A stretch of DNA of 39,332 nucleotides, taken from the NCBI GenBank assembly GCA_900544365.1, contig UQVF01000014.1:1-39332 (forward strand). Reading direction: 5' to 3'. Under the pieces are notes generated by a model that was not told where the DNA came from, ran no database searches, and saw only the letters and a list, made by a program, of their open reading frames with translations. Origin of the DNA: an uncultured Veillonella sp. GTDB taxonomy: Bacteria; Bacillota; Negativicutes; Veillonellales; Veillonellaceae. This document shows positions 1 to 6,398 of the stretch, in pieces (within the stretch, counting starts at the first letter, position 1; the number at the start of each line of letters is the position of its first letter). Both the position numbers and the translations under genes were made by a program.

Positions 1-70
1 GAACCCTCTTTTAAAGCTAGGCAGTTATTTTTCCAACAAAAACTTTACACCGTCAAAAACAAGGTTTATA

Positions 71-99
71 TTGACAGAATTAGGGTTTATACATATAAT
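71..99 (+). promoter_or_regulatory. Sigma-70-type promoter of rpmH
   Basis: A perfect -35 TTGACA (71-76) and a perfect -10 TATAAT (94-99) are separated by 17 bp. Transcription would begin near 106, about 48 nt before the rpmH start. A consensus promoter fits a ribosomal protein gene. The ribosome binding site AGGAGGTG is at 138-145. Confidence 0.85.
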
Positions 100-153
100 T
101 ACTATGTTATGGTATACGAAAAAATAAACCTATCATGAGGAGGTGTTGTTGTA

Positions 154-288
154 ATGAAACGTACTTACCAACCAAATACACTTTGGAGAAAACGTACTCA
201 TGGTTTCCGTGAACGTATGAAAACCATCGGTGGCCGTCTAGTATTAAAACGTCGACGCGCTAAAGGCAGAAAACGCTTATCTGCATAA
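154..288 (+). CDS. rpmH: 50S ribosomal protein L34
   Basis: Encodes 44 residues beginning MKRTYQPNTLWRKRTHGF and ending GRKRLSA, the canonical length and sequence of bL34, a small basic protein of the large ribosomal subunit. The ATG follows AGGAGGTG with 8 nt spacing. It is the first gene of the conserved rpmH-rnpA-yidD-yidC-jag block. It has its own consensus promoter and is followed by a short hairpin that may lower readthrough into rnpA. Confidence 0.98.
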   Translation: MKRTYQPNTLWRKRTHGFRERMKTIGGRLVLKRRRAKGRKRLSA

Positions 289-306
289 TCAAATATACAG
301 CAAGAG

Positions 307-332
307 AACTTGGCCGCATAGCCAAGTTTTTC
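307..332 (+). terminator. Hairpin between rpmH and rnpA (partial terminator?)
   Basis: AACTTGGC (307-314) and GCCAAGTT (321-328) form an 8-bp stem with a 6-nt loop, followed by a short T-rich run. The T-run is weak. It may attenuate rather than stop transcription, which would allow abundant L34 and less RnpA. Confidence 0.55.
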
Positions 333-358
333 TGTATGTACGGTATTAAAGGATAACT

Positions 359-712
359 ATGAATAGTTTAACAAAAGATAGAAGAATACGGAAAAACAAT
401 GAATATCAATTAGTGTATAAACACGGTCGCTATGAAGTGGGACGTCTTTGTGTAGTCTATCATATGCCGGTAGCAAAGCAAAAAAGTAAAATTGGTTTTG
501 TCACAGGTAAAAAGGTAGGTGGCGCAGTACAGCGCAATAGAGCACGACGTTTGATGAAAGAAGTGTATCGTTTGCATCAACATGAATTACGCGAAGGTCA
601 TCATATCGTAGTAGTCGGTCGAGGGTACTTAGCCAATGCTACCTACGAGCAGGCAGAGCGTGAGATGATGCGTCTATTCAAAAAATGTAAATTACTAAAG
701 GATAGAAACTAA
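359..712 (+). CDS. rnpA: Ribonuclease P protein component
   Basis: This 117-residue basic protein is the protein subunit of RNase P, which binds the catalytic RNA and helps mature tRNA 5' ends. The family signature, an RNR-type helix, is visible as VGGAVQRNRARRLMKEVYR around residues 52-70. Length is normal for the family. AAAGG lies just before the ATG. The stop codon overlaps the yidD start (TAATG), so translation of the two is probably coupled. The gene order matches the usual Firmicutes arrangement. Confidence 0.96.
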   Translation: MNSLTKDRRIRKNNEYQLVYKHGRYEVGRLCVVYHMPVAKQKSKIGFVTGKKVGGAVQRNRARRLMKEVYRLHQHELREGHHIVVVGRGYLANATYEQAEREMMRLFKKCKLLKDRN

Positions 713-939
713 TGGGTATTAGTAAACTTGTAAATTACTTGTTAATTGGATTAGTTCAGTTCTATCGATATGCTCTATCTCCTTTAAAGCCAAGTACTTG
801 TCGTTTTTATCCCACCTGTTCGATGTATATGTTGCAAGCATTGCGACGGTATGGACCTTTAAAAGGTAGCTATTTAGGCATCAAACGGATTTTGAAATGC
901 CATCCCTTTCACAAGGGTGGATACGATCCGTTGCCATAG
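712..939 (+). CDS. yidD: Membrane protein insertion efficiency factor YidD
   Basis: A 75-residue protein with the typical YidD (DUF37) pattern: an amphipathic N-terminus, then YRYALSPLKPSTCRFYPTCS and a C-terminal HPFHKGGYDPLP. The paired cysteines in CRFYPTCS are characteristic. YidD sits at the inner face of the membrane and helps YidC insert proteins. It starts inside the rnpA stop codon and is followed about 108 bp later by yidC, matching its functional partner. Confidence 0.95.
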   Translation: MGISKLVNYLLIGLVQFYRYALSPLKPSTCRFYPTCSMYMLQALRRYGPLKGSYLGIKRILKCHPFHKGGYDPLP

Positions 940-1047
940 CACAGTTTTGGAAATACCTGAGTGCCTGTATGGATGAAATATAGACCATACCATAACGTAT
1001 ATGGGTACACAAAGGTTATACTGCAGAGAACAAGAAAAGGAGTAGGC

Positions 1048-1689
1048 ATGGAAATCTTTCAATATTTAGTAGATTTTATGAGAAGCCTTGTGGAATATTC
1101 GTTTTTGGGCACAAAAGCGATGGGCTTCCCGAGCTATGGTATCGCGATTATTTTGCTTACCATTGTTATTAAACTTATATTAGCACCGTTGACACAAAAA
1201 CAAGTGCAGTCTATGAAAGGCATGGCTGATTTACAACCAAAAATGAAAGCCATCCAAGACAAATATAAGGACAATCCACAAAAAGCACAGCAAGAAATTA
1301 TGAAAATGTACAAAGACTTAGGCATCAACCCATTAGCTGGTTGTTTACCACTTCTTGTGCAAATGCCATTCTTGATTGCTATATTCTATGCATTGCAAGG
1401 ATATCCATATGATCCTCAATATGCGCAATTCTTATGGTTACCAAATTTGAGTGATCCAGATCCAATCTATGTATTACCAGTGTTATCTGCCTTGTCTACT
1501 TACATCATGAGTAAACAAACATCTGCTAGCGGTGGTAATAATCAACAAGCGAAGATTATGAACATCTTTATGCCACTATTCATTGGCTATATCAGTTTAA
1601 ACTTTGCTAGTGGATTGGTAATTTACTGGGTAGTTTCAAATCTATTCCAATTAGCACAACAAACATTAATTTATCGTAATAACAAATAG
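1048..1689 (+). CDS. yidC: Membrane protein insertase YidC/Oxa1 family
   Basis: Encodes 213 residues beginning MEIFQYLVDFMRSLVEYSF. It is the short Firmicutes-type YidC without the large periplasmic domain of proteobacterial YidC. About five hydrophobic segments are visible. Family landmarks include KLILAPLTQKQ, MKMYKDLGINPLAGCLPLLVQMPF and a C-terminal NLFQLAQQTLIYR. The start at 1048 is chosen because AAAAGGAG (1035-1042) precedes it. The open frame extends upstream to a GTG at 961, but that part has no ribosome binding site and is not YidC-like. No lipobox or signal peptide is evident at this start. Confidence 0.95.
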   Translation: MEIFQYLVDFMRSLVEYSFLGTKAMGFPSYGIAIILLTIVIKLILAPLTQKQVQSMKGMADLQPKMKAIQDKYKDNPQKAQQEIMKMYKDLGINPLAGCLPLLVQMPFLIAIFYALQGYPYDPQYAQFLWLPNLSDPDPIYVLPVLSALSTYIMSKQTSASGGNNQQAKIMNIFMPLFIGYISLNFASGLVIYWVVSNLFQLAQQTLIYRNNK

Positions 1690-1699
1690 GAGGCTAGGC

Positions 1700-2464
1700 A
1701 TGGATTACATTGAAGTGTCAGCAAAAACGATTGAAGAGGCAACTTCACAAGCAACAGCGCAAATTGAATCTCAAGGTCGAGTTGTTACGTCTGTGAAAGT
1801 GTTAGAAGAGCCGTCAAAAGGCTTTTTAGGCTTTGGCAAAAAAAATGCTCTTGTTCGCGTATACTTTGAAGAAGGAACAGCAGAACATACTGCTGTTGTA
1901 GAAGAAGTAGTATCCGTTGTAAAAACTGTTACAGAAACAGCAGTAGATACTGTGGAAACAGATAATACTGAAATTCCTGTGGTAGTAGAAGATGGTATTA
2001 CAAAAGCAGAACAAGATTTCATTGCCGATACAGGTAAAGAATTTTTATTAGGCATGTTTGGAAAGATGGGTTTATCTGTACAAATTGAAAAATTGACTAC
2101 AAAAGATAAAATCACATTCCAAGTACATGGGGAAGATTTAGGTATTTTGATTGGTAAACATGGTCAAACATTAGATGCCATCCAATACTTAACAAACCTT
2201 GTGGCTAATAAGGAAGTTCACCGTCGTTGCCAAATTGTTGTGGACGTGGAAAATTATCGTTCCCGTCGTGAAGAAACGTTAATTCAATTGGCACATCGCT
2301 TAGGCGCTAAAGTACGACGTACACGTCAAAAAATTGCCTTAGAACCAATGAATGCTTTCGAGCGAAAAATCATTCACGTAGCATTGCAAAACGAAAAACA
2401 TATCAAAACAGATAGCGAAGGACAAGAACCATATCGTCATATTGTGATTTATTACAAACGATAG
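1700..2464 (+). CDS. jag: RNA-binding protein KhpB/Jag (Jag-N, KH, R3H)
   Basis: This 254-residue protein has the three domains of Jag/KhpB in order: an N-terminal Jag-N domain (about 1-55, with SKGFLGFGKKNALVRV), a valine/threonine/glutamate-rich linker (about 60-105), a KH domain with GILIGKHGQTLDAIQYL (about 150-170), and a C-terminal R3H domain (RREETLIQLAHRLGAKV onward). The family binds RNA and influences cell elongation and division in other Firmicutes. The start has a strong AGGAGG site 10 nt after the yidC stop, so the two are cotranscribed. Confidence 0.95.
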   Translation: MDYIEVSAKTIEEATSQATAQIESQGRVVTSVKVLEEPSKGFLGFGKKNALVRVYFEEGTAEHTAVVEEVVSVVKTVTETAVDTVETDNTEIPVVVEDGITKAEQDFIADTGKEFLLGMFGKMGLSVQIEKLTTKDKITFQVHGEDLGILIGKHGQTLDAIQYLTNLVANKEVHRRCQIVVDVENYRSRREETLIQLAHRLGAKVRRTRQKIALEPMNAFERKIIHVALQNEKHIKTDSEGQEPYRHIVIYYKR

Positions 2465-2571
2465 ACTTCTACTATATATCATCAACTTTTATATTGATGT
2501 ATATGCATATCTGTAGAGATGACAATAGATGATTTGTGGCATATAGTAACAGATTATCTATAACTATGAAG

Positions 2572-2593
2572 AGGGCCCTTCGGGGTCCTTTTT
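2572..2593 (+). terminator. Intrinsic terminator after jag
   Basis: AGGGCCC (2572-2578), loop TTCG and GGGTCCT (2583-2589) form a 7-bp stem with one G-T pair and a stable UUCG-type tetraloop, followed by TTTT. It ends the rpmH-jag transcription unit. Confidence 0.85.
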
Positions 2594-2606
2594 CTTAGAA
2601 ATATAG

Positions 2607-2652
2607 AAAAAAGCTATGAGTTGAATATATAAAATCAACTCATAGCTTTTTT
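2607..2652. terminator. Bidirectional terminator
   Basis: An 18-bp perfect inverted repeat (AAAAAAGCTATGAGTTGA at 2607-2624 against 2635-2652) has a 10-nt AT-rich loop. A-run and T-run flank it, so it can act on either strand. It may back up the jag terminator and also end leftward transcription from the cupin region. Confidence 0.85.
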
Positions 2653-2657
2653 AGTTT

Positions 2658-2687
2658 AAGGGGCTGTTTTGTTACAGCCCCTTTTTA
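2658..2687. terminator. Third stacked terminator hairpin
   Basis: AAGGGGCTGT (2658-2667) pairs with ACAGCCCCTT (2674-2683) around a 6-nt loop, followed by a T-run. It is the third hairpin within about 115 bp. Confidence 0.8.
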
Positions 2688-2790
2688 TATGGTGTATATA
2701 TTAAAAAGAAATAATATAGTTATTAGGTTTTATATAGCTATTTAGTGGTTCAGTTATATCCACGGTTATTAATTTCCCATAGGGTGATAC

Positions 2791-2810
2791 TGATATTGTC
2801 AAGATCAGTT
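2791..2810 (+). repeat. 20-bp direct repeat, left copy
   Basis: TGATATTGTCAAGATCAGTT occurs here and, identically, at 3332-3351. The flanking bases differ, so the repeat is exactly 20 bp. The pair brackets the GC-richer cupin gene. Confidence 0.9.
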
Positions 2811-2829
2811 CCTACTGTCTACAGACTCT

Positions 2830-3201
2830 TTACGGCTCGATGGGGAAATAATCCGCAGGGACGGGGGCAAGGATGCCAACAAAGACAAAGTCCTTCGTGC
2901 CTGTATTTTTCATCCCGTGGCACATGCCCTTCGCTGAGACGATGACATCGCCCTTCGCGATGGGGTGCTCCTCTCCGGGGGTAGGGTAAAAGACGCCCTC
3001 TCCCTCAATGCAAATCCATATATCATCTGCATTGGCGTGACCGTGCGGCTGAATCGTCTGCCCAGGCTTTATGACCCAGACGACACCGCTCGTTGACTCC
3101 GTGCTGTAGATTGGCGTGCGCGTTGCGACATTGCCCGCCTTTGCCACATTTGCCACGCGAAAACGTCGCGTTGCAAAATCGTTTGTGATTTCATTTACCA
3201 T
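2830..3201 (-). CDS. Cupin-domain protein (probable acquired gene)
   Basis: Encodes 123 residues starting MVNEITNDFATRRFRV. The single cupin barrel shows the metal-binding pattern HGHANADDIWICIEGEG and, later, GDVIVSAKGMCHGMKN, with His residues that could hold a metal ion. No specific substrate can be named. The ATG at 3201 is chosen because AAAGGAGC precedes it; an upstream TTG at 3219 lacks such a site. The gene is visibly richer in GC than its surroundings (runs such as GCGTGCGCGTTGCG) and lies between two exact 20-bp direct repeats, next to a transposase fragment. This suggests horizontal acquisition. Confidence 0.85.
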   Translation of the reverse strand: MVNEITNDFATRRFRVANVAKAGNVATRTPIYSTESTSGVVWVIKPGQTIQPHGHANADDIWICIEGEGVFYPTPGEEHPIAKGDVIVSAKGMCHGMKNTGTKDFVFVGILAPVPADYFPIEP

Positions 3202-3290
3202 GATGTTTGCTCCTTTCAAAAATTCGTATTTTATATCGTTTTAGGGTGCTCAGTTAAAGTAATCATCGTCATATCCTTCGCTATTCAACT

Positions 3291-3494
3291 TCATTTTACA
3301 ACAAACCAATCCTTATGACAACAATGGGATTTGATATTGTCAAGATCAGTTGACAAATTTTCTTTAGAAGAATACAAATGCTGTAACTCTTTATAGTCTA
3401 ATTCCTTCAATACAGTATCGAGTAACCGCATAGGAGCTGTTTCTTTTATCATCAACATGCCATAATCCAATGGTAAAACTAGTTGGCGAGGCAT
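3291..3494 (-). pseudogene. Transposase N-terminal fragment (IS1182-like?)
   Basis: A 67-residue frame begins MPRQLVLPLDYGMLM and continues with ETAPMRLLDTVLKELDYKEL. This resembles the N-terminus of IS1182-family transposases (QLVLPLDY, then an EELD-type motif, then LYSSK). The homology ends near residue 46, just before the right copy of the 20-bp repeat, which encodes TDLDNI in this frame. No catalytic region remains. The family assignment comes from memory of the N-terminal style and should be searched. Confidence 0.6.
3332..3351 (+). repeat. 20-bp direct repeat, right copy
   Basis: Exact second copy of the 20-mer at 2791-2810. Here it lies inside the transposase fragment. Confidence 0.9.
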
Positions 3495-3527
3495 TACTAG
3501 TTTAGTATAATTAAATTCATTGGTATA

Positions 3528-3810
3528 TTATTTCTTCACATAAAAGGTGGCTTTCCCTTTTCCGTGTCGTTCAATGTACTTTTCTTCTACTAATTGTTTC
3601 AACATATTTTCTATGGTGGATTTACTTAGGATTGGAACTGCATTCAATACTTTGAATCTTTGCAATTTCCACTAGTGTATTTAGCACAGCAGGCTTTTGT
3701 TGTATAAATAGTTCCTGTTTTCCTTTGTGTTCATGGATCTGTACTAATAAATTAATAATTTCACTATCCCATAGAGTATTTTCATAGAGTGAATAATTAA
3801 AGGTTTTCAT
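3528..3810 (-). pseudogene. Fic-family protein, internally deleted and frameshifted
   Basis: The 5' part encodes MKTFNYSLYENTLWDSEIIN and LLVQIHEHKGKQELF, the N-terminal Fic_N-like region that normally continues to the Fic core. The frame stops after IQSIECSSNPK near 3622. From about 3640 another frame encodes STIENMLKQLVEEKYIERHG followed by KGKATFYVKK and a stop at 3528-3530, the winged-helix C-terminus common in these Fic proteins. The central Fic core, including the HPFxxGNGR motif, is missing. The remnant joins the two ends of a normal gene of about 350 codons. The start still has AGAAAGGAGT upstream. Confidence 0.8.
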
Positions 3811-3881
3811 TCGCCTACTCCTTTCTGTATTCGCCTAATTATACCATATTTTTAGGCGATTTAATATTATAATAGGCGAAT
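3809..3881. promoter_or_regulatory. Four-copy TCGCCTA operator-like array upstream of fic remnant
   Basis: TCGCCTA occurs at 3811-3817 and 3831-3837, and its complement TAGGCGA at 3853-3859 and 3873-3879. Spacing within each pair is 20 bp, and the whole array is symmetric about 3845. The sequence between is AT-rich and could hold the fic promoter. The layout suggests an operator for a dimeric regulator, perhaps the winged-helix end of the Fic protein itself. Confidence 0.6.
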
Positions 3882-3943
3882 CAATAGCAAATTCTAGTAA
3901 CTTTCAATACAACTCATATTGCACGATAGAATCGTTAAGCAAA

Positions 3944-3977
3944 CAAAAAAAGCACGGCATAAACCGTGCTCTTTTTT
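3944..3977. terminator. Terminator after narK (bidirectional)
   Basis: AGCACGG (3951-3957) and CCGTGCT (3964-3970) form the stem, with an A-run before and a T-run after. On the minus strand the T-run follows CCGTGCT and ends narK. Confidence 0.85.
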
Positions 3978-3988
3978 ATAAGATTTAA

Positions 3989-5326
3989 TTATACATTCAT
4001 GTTAGCTGCTTTACGAACATAGAACCAGTAACATACGAATACTGTTACGATGTTGAAAGCAAGTAATACTGCGAATGCTGGATGGATGCTTCCGAATGTT
4101 GTGTACACATAGCCAAAGATTTTTGGTGTAATGAAGGCACCGTACGCAGCAACTGCCCCTACGAAACCAGCAATTAAGGAAGATTGTAATCCATCTGTGA
4201 AAATGTGAGGAATCATACGGAATGTAGAACCTGTTACTAAACCGCATGATACGAACATCAATACAGTCATGCCAAAGAAAAAGTCGAAGTTATGCATATC
4301 TACGCCTACCGCGATTAATACAGTAGTGATACATAAACCAATCAATCCGACGAAAGTAATTTTTGTACCGCTGTTAATTTTATCAGCTAGCCAACCACCT
4401 ACTGGACGAAGGCTGGCAGATACTAGTGGTCCTACGAATGCGATGTGAGCAAATGGAATTTCAGGGAATTCTTTATTTACTAATAACCCAAGTGCGGCTG
4501 CATATCCGGAGAAGGCACCGAAGGCACATGTATATAACAATGTCATAGCCCATGTGTGTTTGTTGCTAAAAATTTGAGCCAGCGCTTTAGGATTTGGTTT
4601 TGCCATTGGCAAGTTATCCATGTAACGAGTCATGCAAGCTAAGATAATAATCAATGGAACAATCCACATGAAAGCTGCATTGGCTAAGTATACAGCGTTA
4701 CCTTTAATCATAGCAGGTGTGACACCGAAGATATTACCTAATGTAGCAGAACCCATTGCGAATGGAGCTAAGAAATAGATAACGGAAATACCAAGGTTAC
4801 CGATACCACCATTGATACCAAGAGCGGTCCCTTTTTCAGCTTTAGGGAAGAAGTTACCGATGTTCGCCATGGAGGAGGAGAAGTTACCGCCGGCTAAGCC
4901 GATCAAAGCTGTTAAAATCATAAATGTTTCATAGGTTGTTGATGTATCTTGTACAGCATACCCTAACCATACTACAGGTACTAATAAGATGATTGTAGAA
5001 ATGAAAGTCCAGTTTCTACCACCTATTAAAGCTGGCATGTAAGTATAAATAAAACGGAATGTAGCACCTACTAAACCTGGGAAGGCAGCCAGTGTAAATA
5101 ACTGTTCTGTTGTGAAATGGAATCCAGCTCCATTTAATTGTGCTGCGATGGTTGACCATAAATACCATACGCAAAATGATAACGTTAATGCAATGGTAGA
5201 AACTACCAAGTTTTGTTTAGCAATTTTTTTGCCAAACTTTTCCCAAAATTCGGGATTTTCTGGTTGCCAGTTCGCAATAATTTCTTTGCGGCTCGCACCC
5301 ACTTGAGGCATTTTCATCTCTGACAT
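3989..5326 (-). CDS. narK: Nitrate/nitrite transporter, NarK family (MFS)
   Basis: A 445-residue membrane protein with about 12 hydrophobic segments. It imports nitrate and/or exports nitrite. The two nitrate-signature regions of the NNP family are visible: GLAGGNFSSSMANIGNFFPK with a following GTALGINGGIGNLG, and later GSTFRMIPHIF with FVGAVAAYGAFITPK. ATG at 5326 has AAAGGAG upstream. The gene is divergent from a Crp/Fnr-type regulator and narGHJI, and the intergenic region carries Crp-like palindromes. Uptake and reduction of nitrate are therefore probably co-regulated. Confidence 0.93.
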   Translation of the reverse strand: MSEMKMPQVGASRKEIIANWQPENPEFWEKFGKKIAKQNLVVSTIALTLSFCVWYLWSTIAAQLNGAGFHFTTEQLFTLAAFPGLVGATFRFIYTYMPALIGGRNWTFISTIILLVPVVWLGYAVQDTSTTYETFMILTALIGLAGGNFSSSMANIGNFFPKAEKGTALGINGGIGNLGISVIYFLAPFAMGSATLGNIFGVTPAMIKGNAVYLANAAFMWIVPLIIILACMTRYMDNLPMAKPNPKALAQIFSNKHTWAMTLLYTCAFGAFSGYAAALGLLVNKEFPEIPFAHIAFVGPLVSASLRPVGGWLADKINSGTKITFVGLIGLCITTVLIAVGVDMHNFDFFFGMTVLMFVSCGLVTGSTFRMIPHIFTDGLQSSLIAGFVGAVAAYGAFITPKIFGYVYTTFGSIHPAFAVLLAFNIVTVFVCYWFYVRKAANMNV

Positions 5327-5360
5327 GAGAACACTCCTTTAATCCTTTCAACGTACAACT

Positions 5361-5381
5361 TGTGATACTTTTTGTATCACA
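5361..5381. promoter_or_regulatory. Inverted repeat in narK leader
   Basis: TGTGATAC (5361-5368) and GTATCACA (5374-5381) form a perfect 8-bp inverted repeat with a TTTTT spacer. The half-sites resemble Crp half-sites, but the spacing (11 bp between TGTGA and TCACA) is not standard. It could be an operator or an RNA hairpin in the narK 5' leader. Confidence 0.55.
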
Positions 5382-5416
5382 GTAAATCGAAGACACAAAC
5401 TTAGTATAAAAAAATA

Positions 5417-5461
5417 TTGACTTATGCCATACTTTCATTATAATATGTGCCTAAAATCACA
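5417..5461 (+). promoter_or_regulatory. Promoter with Crp/Fnr-like site over its start
   Basis: TTGACT (5417-5422) and TATAAT (5439-5444), 16 bp apart, point rightward. TGTGC-N6-TCACA at 5446-5461 overlaps the expected transcription start, a position usual for repression. An ATTATA at 5437-5442 could also serve as a -10 for narK on the minus strand. Confidence 0.55.
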
Positions 5462-5493
5462 CACTTATTATATAAGATATAATATAATGTGAA

Positions 5494-5537
5494 TGTGATA
5501 AAAAGCACAACTTATATAATTATTAATAAGTTATAAT
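5494..5537 (+). promoter_or_regulatory. Class II-type Crp/Fnr-like promoter of the regulator gene
   Basis: TGTGA-N6-GCACA at 5494-5509 matches the 16-bp Crp-family palindrome. TATAAT at 5532-5537 predicts a start near 5543, placing the site centre at about -41.5. That is the classic spacing for class II activation by Crp/Fnr proteins. The likely binder is the regulator encoded directly downstream. Confidence 0.6.
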
Positions 5538-5640
5538 AGTACCATACGCAAAATTTAAAATGTAATTGAGAAATTGATATAGCTAAGTTTATATCAACTT
5601 CATAAGTATGGGATGTTACTGAAAGATGTATGGTGACAGT

Positions 5641-6327
5641 ATGGAACAGGAGTTAATCAATCAATTGCTAGCATTGCCAGGTGAAGTAATTCATCTGAAA
5701 AAAGGAGAATTTTTATTTCACGAAGGCGATAAGGCAGAACATTTTTATATCGTTCAGAGAGGGCGCCTCAGTATTAAGAAATTTGAATCCACAGGACATA
5801 TTTTTGCATTACGATTAGTAGGTAAGAATAATGTGCTTGGGGAAATTCCTTTGTATGAGACGAATACGAGATCGTATGTATTTAATGCCATTGCAAGAGA
5901 AGATTGCTCAGTCTATTGTATACGTTACGATGTATTAGAACCTGCCATTGCTAAGGATCATTCCTTAGCCATTGCGATGATGAAGATTTATACGCTTCAT
6001 ATGCGTCGACAACAAGCTAAGTATAGAGACTTATTATTATACGGTAAGAAAGGTGCATTTTATTCTACATTATTGCGTTTAGCTAATAGTTATGGTGTTA
6101 AGCGGGATGACGGTATTTATATCGACATTGCATTAAGCAACCAAGAGTTAGCTGAATTTACTGCCACATCACGGGAAGGTTTAAACCGCATGCTAAGTGA
6201 GTTACGAAAGTTAGGCTATGTAGCCTATGATAAACACCATCTGGTAATCTGTGACTTTGATGCATTAATCGATTTGCTAGATTTAGATATAGAAACTATC
6301 GATCCTAATATTAGCAATATCGAATGA
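5641..6327 (+). CDS. Crp/Fnr-family transcriptional regulator of nitrate respiration
   Basis: The protein has 228 residues from this start. The N-terminal cyclic-nucleotide-binding-type beta barrel shows GEFLFHEGDKAEHFYIVQRG and VLGEIPLYE. The C-terminal helix-turn-helix is SNQELAEFTATSREGLNRML. There is no N-terminal cysteine cluster like that of FNR, so a 4Fe-4S oxygen sensor of the FNR type is unlikely; the ligand is unknown. ATG 5641 is preferred because GGTGA precedes it; another ATG at 5626 would add five residues. It lies between narK and narGHJI and has two Crp-like sites upstream, so it is probably their regulator and controls itself. Confidence 0.88.
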   Translation: MEQELINQLLALPGEVIHLKKGEFLFHEGDKAEHFYIVQRGRLSIKKFESTGHIFALRLVGKNNVLGEIPLYETNTRSYVFNAIAREDCSVYCIRYDVLEPAIAKDHSLAIAMMKIYTLHMRRQQAKYRDLLLYGKKGAFYSTLLRLANSYGVKRDDGIYIDIALSNQELAEFTATSREGLNRMLSELRKLGYVAYDKHHLVICDFDALIDLLDLDIETIDPNISNIE

Positions 6328-6340
6328 TTAAGGTTATCCC

Positions 6341-6376
6341 CCCTTGCTGTGAGCACTACGAAGGCAAGGGTTTTTT
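6341..6376 (+). terminator. Intrinsic terminator between the regulator and narG
   Basis: CCCTTGC (6341-6347) and GCAAGGG (6364-6370) form the stem with a 16-nt loop, followed by TTTTTT (6371-6376). Only 22 bp separate it from the narG start, so there is no room for a full promoter after it. narGHJI must use a promoter at or before this hairpin, or readthrough. Confidence 0.75.
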
Positions 6377-6398
6377 GTATTTTTAAGGAGGACATGAG

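Noticed and set aside
1..70. Origin of replication directly before rpmH
   Set aside because: Only a poor DnaA-box likeness (TTTTCCAACA) is present in the visible part; dnaA itself is not in the window.
961..1047. Upstream GTG start for yidC
   Set aside because: No ribosome binding site and no family similarity in the added 29 residues; ATG at 1048 has AAAAGGAG.
2745..2945. Plus-strand open frame opposite the cupin gene
   Set aside because: It has no start signal, overlaps the cupin on the other strand and gives an Arg/Ser-rich translation without family features.
3944..3977. Seventh copy of the hairpin repeat
   Set aside because: The stem AGCACGG/CCGTGCT resembles one class of the outer arm, but the inner arms, TC/TC loops and tip are missing; it is an ordinary terminator.
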